This document shows, in pieces, positions 25,781 through 37,743 of a stretch of 64,000 nt of DNA. The notes beneath the pieces were generated by a model. That model saw only the letters and a program-made list of their open reading frames with translations, did no database searches and was not told where the DNA came from. Position numbers and translations under genes: made by a program. Source of the stretch: Botryotinia globosa (taxonomy: Eukaryota > Ascomycota > Leotiomycetes > Helotiales > Sclerotiniaceae); the NCBI GenBank assembly GCA_014898425.1, contig RCSZ01000007.1, positions 1,860,001 through 1,924,000 on the forward strand, given 5' to 3'. How positions within the stretch are numbered: position 1 is the first letter of the stretch; the number at the start of each line of letters is the position of its first letter.

Positions 25781-25964
25781 CATCCATCCATCCATCCATC
25801 CATCCATCCATCCATCCATCCATCCATCCATCCATCCATCCATCCATCCATCCATCCATCCATCCATCCATCCATCCATCCATCCATCCATCCATCCATC
25901 CATCCATCCATCCATCCATCCATCCATCCATCCATCCATCCATCCATCCATCCATCCATCCATC
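25781..25964. repeat. (CATC)46 microsatellite
   Basis: An uninterrupted array of the tetranucleotide CATC, 184 bp long. It reads as repeated Met-Asp-Gly-Trp on the minus strand in two overlapping frames, which is not a real protein. Its purity suggests high slippage and length polymorphism between strains. Confidence 0.97.
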
Positions 25965-26713
25965 AATATATCCAAATAAATATACAGACTCATTTCGCAA
26001 CATTCTCCCCACCGCCCTCCTACCCAACTTTCCAACTATCCAAATAATCAAACAAATAATTAAAAGATTTTTATTTACCCCCCCCCTCCCCCTCCAAAAA
26101 ATCATCACTCCAAATCACTCCAACTCCCAATCCCAATCCCAATCTCATTTCATTTCATTTCAATAAACTTTCTCTCCCAAACAAAAACCAATCAATCAAA
26201 CAAACAAACCCATCCAAACCCATCCAAACCCAAACCACCCCCTCCCAAAACAATCAAATTAAACAATCCAACCCAACCTAACCCATTCACCCATCCAAAC
26301 TAATCCTCGATCTACATCGTATACCATCCATCTCATCTTCTTCATACAAAGTTTCAGACACTTGTACCAGAAGTAATAATAGTATCATACTAATGTAACA
26401 CTACTATACACCACGATATACAATACAATGCAATACAATTCCTTAAAATTCCTTACAATTCCTTACACTACACATTAAAAAATCCCCATCAATCGCAACC
26501 AACTCATCAAGAATTATAATCATAATTATAATCATAATGACAATACAAAAAAATAAAAATATTCTTTCTTCCTTTCTTTTCTTCCTACAACAGTCTGTGC
26601 ACCACCACCCATGGACGATCCTCTCCGATCCTATCCTATCCTCCTCCCCCATTTCCCACCTATTGCCATTGTGTCTCCAGCTGTGCTTGTCCGCCCTCGA
26701 GAGGGATACCTAC

Positions 26714-26795
<82 letters not shown>
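26714..26795. repeat. (CTAT)n microsatellite, about 20 copies
   Basis: A pure tetranucleotide array flanked by CTAC-type variants. It creates spurious open frames of repeated Tyr-Leu-Ser-Ile. Confidence 0.95.
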
Positions 26796-27952
26796 GCCTC
26801 AATACATACCTAAACTTACCCACATCACAGCATCTCTGCAATCATCAGGTCTAACCATCATCATCATCATTATCATCATCATCACAATAACGATAATATT
26901 AAGAACAACATAGTGTGCCCCCGCACAAAGAAGACAAACCACGACTAAACAAAGACAGGCGGCAACCTAAGAAAGTAAGAAAATATACATTAGGCAATGG
27001 CCAACCTAAGCCAAAGCTAAAGCTATGAAAAGCTTCAACCTGGAATGAACATCAAAAGAAAAGATGCAAGAGAGTTTGACAAACCTCACCACGCAATTGC
27101 CCATACGGCACATGCAAACCATTCCCTAAACCATCATCACACTATCCCCCCAACATACACAAATTCTTAACAAGCATAATTTCACTCATCAAACCAAATA
27201 AAATAAAATCAATAAACACACATAGCTCATCCCATAAAAGTGTCAAATGAGGTGTAGTGAAAAAGAGGTCAGTTACATAGAACAAAGGTACAATTCGCAT
27301 CGTTGAGTTATTTTTTCTGCTTTCTGTGCTCAACCCATGCACATCCTTCCTTCCCTTTTCCCTTCTTTATCTCGTTGCCCGGCACAATCAATTGCCCCCC
27401 TTCTCAAACGTATGAACACAAACATTATGAGTTACCCGCCATGAGCCTTCTCTCTGAAAATTCCCCTCCCGCCTTTCTATGAAAACCAGGATCCCAAAAT
27501 CCGAATGCCAATACCCGAAAACCGAAACTCGCCCGATTAACGTCCCATGTATCTATCGTCATGTCGTGAAAACGCTGGCATGTCAATTCAAAGCAAAAGG
27601 TCGTGATTCGGCCGAAAGTCGTTGGGAAAAACATATCGAGTGGAATTCTTAGTGTTAGTGATCGAAAAGCGTAATGGAAAAGTTGTCGTGTACAAAGTCG
27701 CATTTGGCAATGAGAGGAATAAGGAAACGAAAGGTAGGATGCGGAAGGTGTCGCGCAAATAGGTATATTTGGTCGAGATCGAGGTCTGGAGGATACTTGA
27801 AAAAGTCTGGTGAGATGACGGATCCCAAAGAGAAGCGATCGGTGAAAGGGCGCATATTGATCGAGGGCGATATTCGTTGCGTGGAAAATCGCGAATTAAG
27901 CTTATCTGCGTCCGAACCTGCTACACAAAAGGAAGTTCGTAATTGATCATTT

Positions 27953-29141
<1,189 letters not shown>

Positions 29142-30332
29142 CGCGTTTGTCCTCCTTCAGGAGAATTTGACTGTAGGTGTTGTAATGTAATCCGCAGCAG
29201 GTGGACGTCAAAAGACAGTGGATTATAAGGTCGTAGATGTGTTTACGCTAGGGCTTTAATTCACTTCACTTCCCGATCTGCTGCGCGTTATGAGTTAGTC
29301 TAAGCCAAGGTAACTTGGTGCAAGTAGATGGAGCCTTTTGATTATGTTGGAAGCCAAGCTCAACAAGAATTAAGGATGGTTTGAACAACTTACAATGAAG
29401 CTGAATCCGCCTCAATGGATTTCTTTGATGAAAACCACGTCAAAATTACTTCTCAAGGAGTCTTTTTCTTGATGTCGTGATGTTGTGGCAGTGTTAACAA
29501 ATTGGGCTCGAGAAGTCACCACCTGTATTAAGCTGAATAGACCTCTGAGTAAACAGGTATGTGAAAAAGAGGTGATTTGTTGTGATGTATTCACCGGTCC
29601 TTTTTGAATTATTGAATCGCCGCTTTATGTCGCAAAGGATGCGATAATCTCGTCTTAAGAATCGTCGATGAAGTTTCGCAAAGTAATCTTTGTCGACTCG
29701 AAAATATTTCGTGGTTGTCAAGTCGAGGGATGAAGTTGTTACGGGCTTGTCGGATTTCTCTTGTATTTTCAACAAGCGCGCTCTCGTTTATCGCCTTAAA
29801 AAAAGGTCAAAGGTTCGAGAACGGCCGTACAAAGCACGCAGTGGAGCCAGGAACAGAAGAAAAAAAAATAAGATGAGCGTGAGAGCCAGATGGTGTCGAG
29901 AGTGTCTTTAGGTAGAAAGAGAAGAGGGGAAATTTTTTAATTTTCTTATGTTATATCGGTGATTCGGATTTTCCTCTCCTTTCCTTTCTTTTTCTTGTAT
30001 TTATCTCTTTCCGGTATAAATCGGGTGGTGTTAATTTCACATGGTGGGATACATGAAACTTTTGAAGTTATTCCAAGTCACATACAGTACATACAAATGC
30101 TCGCTTTGGGGGGGGATGATTTCGTTTCTTCACAGAGATAGTAAGACTGCCTGTACTGTGATGTGATGTGATGCATAGGATCAGAGAGGAGAGAAAAGTT
30201 GGAAGGATGAAGGGTTACGAAGGGGAAGGGGTTACGAAGGGGGAGGAGGTGGTGAGATTAATCTGGGAGAGGAGAAGGCGAATAGCCAAGTTGGAGGATC
30301 AGTTTGGCTTTATGCCTTGCTTAGGACTGGTT

Positions 30333-30418
30333 GACTGTTGACTGTTGACTGTTGACTATTGACTGTTGACTATTGACTGTTGACTATTGACTGTTGACTA
30401 TTAACTGTTGACTATCAT
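30333..30418. repeat. Heptanucleotide minisatellite TTGACTG/TTGACTA
   Basis: About twelve head-to-tail 7-mers alternating between TTGACTG and TTGACTA. A smaller cluster of the same TTGACTA heptamer occurs at about 60835-60863. Confidence 0.9.
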
Positions 30419-30956
30419 GGACTGTTAACTGCATCTCGAAATGTGTGGAGTAAGTACACGAGTCAGCCAATGGTTTATATCTTGAACGGAATGGTTTATA
30501 TCTTGAATGGAATGGTTTATATCTTGTATGGAATGCGGGTGAATAATATGATAGAATGTTCAAAGCCATCTATCTACTCGAGAAGCTATCTGTGAGAACC
30601 TAGCTGGATATCAGTACATCAAGAGAACTACCAATGTCATGAATAGTTTCGAGGTATTCACTTGTTTCGAATCATACCTAAATAAGCTCAATGAATGACT
30701 ACCGACCTAGAATAAGAAGGCTACCAGTGTGTACTCATGTAGGTAAGTGCATGTATCTGAGGGCAAGTCTATTTTGGGTGATGAGGCTACTCTTGCTGTG
30801 TCACCATATGAACAAATGTTGACTCTTCTCTTGTGAATGCAAAGTCTCACCATGTACCCAGTAGTCATTCATGTACACACCACACACATTAGGTGCATCC
30901 ATGGACTTCTCTTTCAGTCAAATTCCTGTGTCACTTCTCTCGAGATTGTTGTACAA

Positions 30957-31031
30957 CCCCCTCCACTCTCACCTCCCTCCACTCTCACCTCCCTCCACTC
31001 TCACCTCCCTCCACTCTCACCTCCCTCCACG
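30957..31031. repeat. Pyrimidine-rich minisatellite, unit about 16 bp
   Basis: Four to five copies of CCCTCCACTCTCACCT, perfectly strand-asymmetric (almost no purines except A). It makes repetitive Ser/Pro/His frames that are not genes. Confidence 0.85.
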
Positions 31032-31174
31032 CCTACTTCCTCCAATGATATGATAGTCAGTCGTTTTCAAGCAGCGATACATTTAAAGCGCTTATCCAAG
31101 TATAAGGAAATTATACTACAACCCCGGAAGTAGATCTGCTCTCAGTCTTGTTCAACAAAACCAACTCCTCGCTT

Positions 31175-31303
31175 GAATATACACCCAACATCTATAACTA
31201 CCTACTCAGCATGGACGGAATATACACCCAACATCTATAACTACCTACTCAGCATGGACGGAATATACACCCAACATCTATAACTACCTACTCAGCATGG
31301 ACG
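31175..31303. repeat. Three perfect copies of a 43 bp tandem repeat
   Basis: Copies are 31175-31217, 31218-31260 and 31261-31303, each starting GAATATACAC and ending CAGCATGGACG. A truncated fourth copy starts at 31304. All three appear identical, so the duplication is recent. Confidence 0.95.
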
Positions 31304-34300
31304 GAATATACGAGCCACGCATCGATTCCACATCTACTGGAGTACGGACTGTTCTCTCCACTCTTCCAAGATTGGGGATATCCGCAAGCATACTTCATCA
31401 AATCCACATGTAAATACGACAGACACCCTTTACGTGGAGGATTAGATTAGACTTGGAGATGTGCAGTTACGACATACGATATCAAGACAAGAACAATGAC
31501 CGCACTGATGTTTGGTGTTGCACTATCGGTCAAGATCTCAACTTCTCAAGATCTTTTGCAGCCGTCTAGCTCACATCATCGCCGATATTATAATGTCGGT
31601 CCCGCCCGTACCTTAAAAGGTCACGAATTAGTCCTCTTTTTCACTCGACCATACTAGGTTCGGCCCCCTTCCACTACTCCTATTTTGGGTTTTGACGAAT
31701 CAAACCTTATACACAACTAGTCGCCAACAACAACGTACATTCTATCTACTTATGTACCTGTGAGAAGATTGTTTACCTCCTGATGCTTCCTCCTCATCTA
31801 TCTGATTGGGGCATCCTGTTTATTCTCACCGTTCACCGTTCACCGTTCACCCGTTTGCTCTCAAGCCCATTTCCACAGATGTACGCACACTTGATACCCC
31901 ACCAACAGTATCTCATCAATCATGATCAATGGCCCAGCCGCAAAAGACTGTCTTCCTAGACTCAACATTGTCTGTGCCTAGAAACTGCAATGCCAATACC
32001 ACTCTAATTTCTGCAGCAAATCATATCCATTATCATATCTCAAGCCACATCGGATTCGAGACACTCCATATATGGGAATCCCCTCAATTTTCATATGTTT
32101 TCTTTTCTTGTCTTCGCTTCATCCCGACAAGCCGGTACTTTGGCAGATCACATGCGTTTATCAGCTCATGATTACCCCGCCATATCTAATAACAGCTGCT
32201 TAACCACCAACCCGCACATTTCCAGAAAATTCTTGTCGGGAGACTATCGGATCGGCCCCTGTGTCATCCTTGCCGAGTCCCGAACTAATCTGTTGTCATG
32301 GTGTTCGGCTTCTGAATTGATGACCCCTCTCATGACTTTGTTAGCACCTGGGTTAAGCAATTTCGAAATGGGAATGTCTACCATTGACCCATCGCAATGC
32401 AGTCGCGGATGTTTCTTGTTGTTGCGGGTGTAGTGCCTCTCACTGCACTTCTTTTGTGCTGCAGCAATGATTCAATGTCCAGCTTTGCAACTGAAATGAT
32501 ATCAATATCCTTTGTTCTTCTAAGGGATATGAAGCTTGCGCGTTACAATGTTTGGTGCTCACTCAATTGCCATAAGTGTGGTGGTGATCTTGATTTAGTT
32601 TTACATCTTCAATCTGGGGATTTTCACACTGCATGCATATCTTAGCTTCTTATGCTTTTCAGACTTCCTAAACAGTGATTATCACCGTATAAATTCAACA
32701 TCTTTGTTTCGCACTAAACCTTTATGAAATAAGATTATACCGTGATTTCCTATTCCTGGGTGAGAGTGTCGATAAAGTGGATCAGAAAATGTCTGAACTT
32801 CAATTAACTTTGATAATCCATCCGATAATACTTATAGAGCCTTAGTTTATATAGGGAAATTGCACTACAATCTGGGGTGTGCTGCTGCACACGTTGTTTT
32901 GAAGTCTGCCTTACAAGTTATCTAATTGGAGTATTTACATCGCTCTTTTTCTTTCCCTGTCTCCTTTCTCGTCTCTCTTCTGATCTCCCCCTTTATTCAT
33001 TAAGGCGAGAGGCCGACTGCTTCCCCCTTCTCCTAGATCTTCCTTTTGGTATCCAAAGGCTTCAATTTTATGAGACTATACATTATATATTGCTACATAA
33101 TTCATACACCATGATTTCCTTATTTCATGGTAAAAAGTTAAGATCTCCATCTTACCAAGAGTTTGGGCTGAAATCATCGCCTCCTTATGACAGGTGATAG
33201 GTCTGAATACCTTGATCCCACAGCTGAGCACTATCATCATACAACAAAACAAATAACGGCAGCGATACGCAGATGTTTCTCTTTGTTTGATGGCTAAAAT
33301 AGCTTATATCCCCTCCGGTGAATCAGTAGCGAGTTCTGGAGGGGTTCGCGTTTTATATGCTAAGTATAACCTAATTACATATTTCCGAATATCTCTTACA
33401 AAAATTCTTGTGTCTGGGCTATGGAAGTAGCCCACTCGTTTCAGAATACTAATAATGTGAACTCCATCTCTGCCGCACTTTATCAATATCGCGTATTAAA
33501 TGATTTCTTGCCTTGCCTAGATTACGTCTCAATAAATCACAAAAAACACAACGCCGATATATGTGACATTTTTCTGCCCTCCATCAATCTTTCGGATTCG
33601 CACCTTTGACAGAAGCTTGCAGCTAATGTTCCTCTGTTACCAATACTATCGAGTGCGTGGTGACCTAAAGACTAAATATTCAACAGCAGAACAACTTAGC
33701 TCTCTTTTATGTTATTTCATGGATCTTCAATCCCATGTGGAACTTCTCCAAGTCCACTACTTATGCTTCTCATATCTTCATCAGCCACACTCTCGAACAA
33801 TCGGTATACCTGACTCCAAGCGTGTGAAGTATCTTTATCAATGTAAGATTGCTCACATCGTTCTCAGAATAGCAGCAGAAAACTCCTCGGTCTGTCAACC
33901 ATGATTTCAGTATCGTTTTCATGTTCACAGCACCACGTTACTACATGTTTCCCGAGAACCCGACGTATATTTCTCTTCATCTCCCGCCAATATATTTCCA
34001 CTACCACGGTTTTAACACAATAAGCAACTCTACAATTGAACCAGAATTCCACCAAAATAAAGCTTCCCCGGACTCAGTCTCACTGTAAGAGCATTCCGGC
34101 CACGAATGATGTCCATCTCCAAGATGTATTGGGCTACTTCGAGGACCCAATGCTGATCACTTGCAAAGTTGAAATCTGACGACTGAAATTTGACGGCCAT
34201 CAGATTCAACGTTAAGACAGTGTCGGGCGTCAAATACTTCCCGGAAGCCATTCGTGATGCCTTTCTATCCCTTGTCTTAGACTTCAAAATGTGATGGATA

Positions 34301-34599
34301 TGTAAGTTCATTATGGAACGATTGCCAGTAGTGTATTGCATGTACTCCACGAAAATAGACCTGCAAATTGATATGTTACTTATACATAGCACTAGGTATG
34401 CTATTCTACTTCTTGGGCTTCTCATGAAATAGGGTTGAAATTGTTCGTCTTCTTCTTCTCCTCTCCAATACCATCCTTTGCAACACAAGCGTAGGCTTTC
34501 TTATTTCATTTGAATTCCTGGAAGCTTATGTATTCATCATAGATCAACATCTCCTATTCACTCCTTGATATCAAATTGACTTCCAATTCATTTGTGCAT

Positions 34600-34692
34600 T
34601 CAAATTCAAATTCAAATCCAAATCCAAATCCAAATCCAAATCCAAATTCAAATTCAAATTCAAATCCAAATCCAAATCCAAATCCAAATCCA
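34600..34692. repeat. Hexanucleotide array CAAATT/CAAATC
   Basis: About 15 hexamers switching between CAAATT and CAAATC blocks. It translates to Asn-Pro/Asn-Ser or Gln-Ile repeats on plus and Asp-Leu on minus, explaining the apparent ORFs on both strands. Confidence 0.9.
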
Positions 34693-34774
34693 GATTCAAC
34701 TCCCCACCCCCAGCCTCCCCCCCAACAACACTACTCCCACATCTTCGGAATCCAGATTCCCCATTCCCCATTCA

Positions 34775-34860
34775 CCTCTTCACCTCCTCCCTTCACCTCC
34801 TCCCTTCACCTCCTCCCTTCACCTCCTCCCTTCACCTCCTCCCTTCACCTCCTCCCTTCT
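34775..34860. repeat. Pyrimidine minisatellite, unit TTCACCTCCTCCC
   Basis: About five to six copies of a 13-base CT-rich unit following the hexamer array. The purine/pyrimidine asymmetry continues to about 35110. Confidence 0.8.
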
Positions 34861-35796
34861 CCTTCCCCTACAGCAAATATTCATCAAATCAAATCATGAA
34901 ATCAAACAACCTCAATCCAAAGCACAAGCCCCATACACCCACCCAAAGAATTCTCCACGACCCAACAACCTCCATCTGCATCCAGATCTACTGCCCCCAA
35001 GAACCTAAACAAACAATCCTACTCCATACCCACTCCTCCTCCCCTCCCACTCCTCCTCCCCTCCCACACCCACACCCACACTCACTCCCCCTCCCCTTCG
35101 CTCCTCTCCCCAACCGAGAAGACACAACCCGAAAAAAATACTTCATCCTCTCAACCCTATCCCAAACCCGACATGCCATATCACTCCCCTACTCCTCCAA
35201 CATCCACACCAAAACCTCAATACTTCAAAGTCCTCCTCAGAATCGACTTACGCCTGGATTCCCCTTTTCTTCATTCTATTGCATTACAATCCATGAACCA
35301 CTGGATACCATTCCTAGTACTATTACCAATACCACAGCATTCACCCTCTTTATCTATTCTCTTATTCCTTGCTCTGTCCTCCTTATTCAAAGAATACACC
35401 GTTAGCTCACTACCTCATGCTAATCAACCTCCAACCCGTAAACCCCTCCAAATCCCGCTTCTCACTTCCTCACACACAGTTTCACAGCATCCAATTAAGC
35501 AAATGATACATATTAATATCCATAAGTCATTGTATTCCTCTATGCCTACGACATAACAGCCATCTATCTGATTTCTCATCTTTCAATCAATAGTATTGAG
35601 AAAGGAAATGGCCCATAACTACTTATCATGCCATACCATGCAACGCACATGAATAAACCCTCCCCATAAATACCTACCCCGAACCATAGACGCCGCCCCA
35701 AATGAGAATCAGCCTCGGGCCCCTATCAATTGTAAACGCCATTTTCATCGTATCGTATCATATTATCATGTCATCAGCCCCTCATCGACACTTCTC

Positions 35797-37458
35797 TTAA
35801 TTACCACTAAATAACTCGCCTGCCAATCCGCCACCCATGCGACTTCTGCCACCTTCTTTATGCGATCTGACTTCCATATCCGAAGCGACGATATTCATAC
35901 GTAGCAAATGTTGTCTAGCTACACGTTCGACTTGCTTTGCAGTCTTGAGAGCTTCTTGTTGAATTTCTTGACGGTTGGCTTTGGGAATTGATACGAGGGT
36001 CTGATCGGAATATGTTAGCATGATAAATTGAGTGAGAGGGAAGAAGTTTAGAAGTTGGATCTTTTTTAAAAGAAAAATGGAAATAAATGTACCTTAGCAA
36101 CGAGGTCGATTCTAGCATTCAGCTCGCCACATTTGATCATCTCTGCCACTTCCTTTTCAATATTCTTTCCGGGTGGTGCGAAGTTCTTGTGCAATGTCTC
36201 AAACGTAACACAACTGAATGGAATGAAGTATTGAACGATACTCTTGCTTCTAACACGTGTGTAAAGCTCATCAACATGCTTTTGCAAATGAATATCAAGT
36301 AGATAATCAGCCTTGTAAGACTCCAGAATCTCTAAACATGCCGAGTATTTGCTGCCGACAAATGCTTGAATGGCTCGACGAATATGTGGCTCCATTTCGA
36401 GGTAGGCGCGGAAATCGGAATTCTCGAGAACTGTCTTTTGTAATCTGTTACGATCGATAGTGGCTAAAGCGCAAATACCTCCATAGACAGCAATATCGTT
36501 AGGACTGATGATTGTATTGTAAGTCAAACCGATTCCCGAAGGTGTCTGCAAGAAAGTTTGTGCAGCGGCAGCATATTGCCCAGCATGCATTTGTGCGATA
36601 CCTTCAGCTGCATGACAAAATGGTTTAATAACCTTCTCATCATCTGGGCCAACAACTGTTCCTCTCATCTTTTGAACGTTGGAAAGAACTGCGATATATT
36701 CCTTTCTTTCGATAGAAACTTCAATGATATGTTTGGAAACATCGATTACGTGTCTTGACATGTTGCTATCTTGTCGCATGCGAGAATAAGCTTCGAATGC
36801 AAGTGCAAGTTGACCTGTAGCTTCATAATGCTTGCCTAAATCTTCATTTCCCATCTGTTCGGCGATTCATTAGCCAATCAATCTTCGGAATCCACCTGCA
36901 GTGGAACAAAAGTATGATAACTTACCCGAATGCTTTCCTTGATTAAATTATTCTTATAGCCTTTCAACTGTGCTTCCAAGCTTGCAGCCTCCGCAGTATT
37001 GGACTTGTTTGTAGCATCAACCCATTGATTATCCCTGACAGCCTCTGGTTCATTTGGCGCAATTCTGGTCATAGCAGTGCATGCATCCATGTAAATCGTA
37101 ACATCCTTTCCTCGCTTTGCTTCTTTAATTAGCATTTTTAAAGCTTCGACGCCGAGGAAGGTGGAGGTGATGCCGATGAGATAGAGTCGCTCAAGTCTGG
37201 TCCTGCCTAAACAAGAAGAAATGTTAGCTATAATAAAGGTTCATGATAGATCGCATAGCACAGAAGACTTGATATCTCACCTTTGTAATTCGCAATGTAG
37301 CTTTCAAGATCGAACTTTGGCGGATCTACAAAAAGAAGAGCTGGTCAATAGCTATTCACACATTTACTTCAGAAGATCCAATGGCCAAATTTACCAGTAA
37401 CAACAAGAGCCTTCTTCCTACTCATAGTAGGTGACATTGGTGGATACAACGAAGCCAT
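35797..37458 (-). CDS. CSN1: COP9 signalosome subunit 1 (CSN1/CsnA)
   Basis: Five exons (37458-37395, 37325-37281, 37206-36926, 36854-36093, 36000-35797) give 451 residues with consistent phases. The N-terminal half (FDLESYIANYKG, RTRLERLYLIG, a TPR-like GNEDLGKHYEATGQLALAFE block) and the C-terminal PCI domain (YTRVRSKSIVQYFIPFSCV to MIKCGELNARIDL) match CSN1 / Rpn7-type proteins. The tail (HKEGGRSRMGGG) is also typical of CSN1. CSN1 is a scaffold of the COP9 signalosome, which removes NEDD8 from cullins and controls development and light responses in filamentous fungi. A spliced 70-codon ORF ends six bases before this start codon and in the same frame. Confidence 0.92.
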
Positions 37459-37464
37459 CTTGAT

Positions 37465-37743
37465 CTAGGGTCTCTGTGCTGTAATTGCGCGCGCTGCCTG
37501 TTGCAATAGTCTAAGTCGAATAAGAATTTCCTTTATTTGTTGCGTCCAATAGTCCTTATTTCGCTCTCCGGTCAAGTGAAGGTATGTCTCGTCGCGTTCC
37601 TTAATGATTCTACTTTTCTCACGGGACGCTTCGAGTAAGGTAGCTATTGATAGATTCTCGAGGTTAGAAAGAGTTATTTATCGAGATATTAGGCTATGAG
37701 GTTACATACCAAGAGGGGTGGAAGCTGTACTGCTAGTGTTCAT
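37465..37743 (-). CDS. Small spliced ORF (70 aa) immediately upstream of CSN1
   Basis: Exon 1 is 37743-37710 and exon 2 is 37643-37465, with a 66 bp intron (GTATGT donor, ATCAATAG acceptor, phase 1). The product is 70 residues: a short Ser/Thr-rich start (MNTSSTASTP) and then a charged, heptad-like helix (LLEASREKSRIIKERDE; EILIRLRLLQQAARAI). I do not recognise the family; the size and helicity resemble small subunits of kinetochore or other coiled-coil complexes, but this is only a shape comparison. Its TAG stop (37467-37465) is followed by two sense codons and then the CSN1 ATG in the same frame. It is either a separate tiny gene packed against CSN1, an upstream ORF in the CSN1 leader, or the first cistron of a two-cistron message. 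Confidence 0.55.

Larger units (their letters stand above)
25268..27952. other. Convergent intergenic region rich in microsatellites
   Basis: NRDE2 ends at the left edge and GLC7 ends at the right edge, so the region contains two 3' ends and no expected promoter. It holds (CTACAT)n at about 25445-25476, a pyrimidine-rich tract at 25505-25620, long CATC and CTAT arrays listed separately, and CAT/CAAA-rich sequence. Long ORFs over the arrays (repeats of MDGW or YLSI) are artefacts of 4-base repeats, which stay open in all frames. I see no gene. Confidence 0.6.
29142..35796. other. 6.6 kb region with no convincing gene
   Basis: Between the GLC7 start and the CSN1 stop no frame looks like a conserved protein. 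The left 1 kb should hold the GLC7 promoter. The stretch contains minisatellites at 30333-30418, 30957-31031, 31175-31303, 34600-34692 and about 34775-34860, long CT-rich plus-strand tracts at 34690-35110, and weak coding-like fragments on the minus strand at about 33650-34490 (see findings). A non-coding RNA, a decayed gene or a lineage-specific gene with many introns cannot be excluded. Confidence 0.5.

Noticed and set aside
25718..26108. Minus-strand ORFs of 105 and 126 codons with Met-Asp-Gly-Trp repeats
   Set aside because: They are translations of the CATC array; a 4-base repeat without stops is open in every frame.
26537..26913. Plus-strand ORFs with Tyr-Leu-Ser-Ile repeats
   Set aside because: Artefact of the CTAT array; no domain or codon character outside it.
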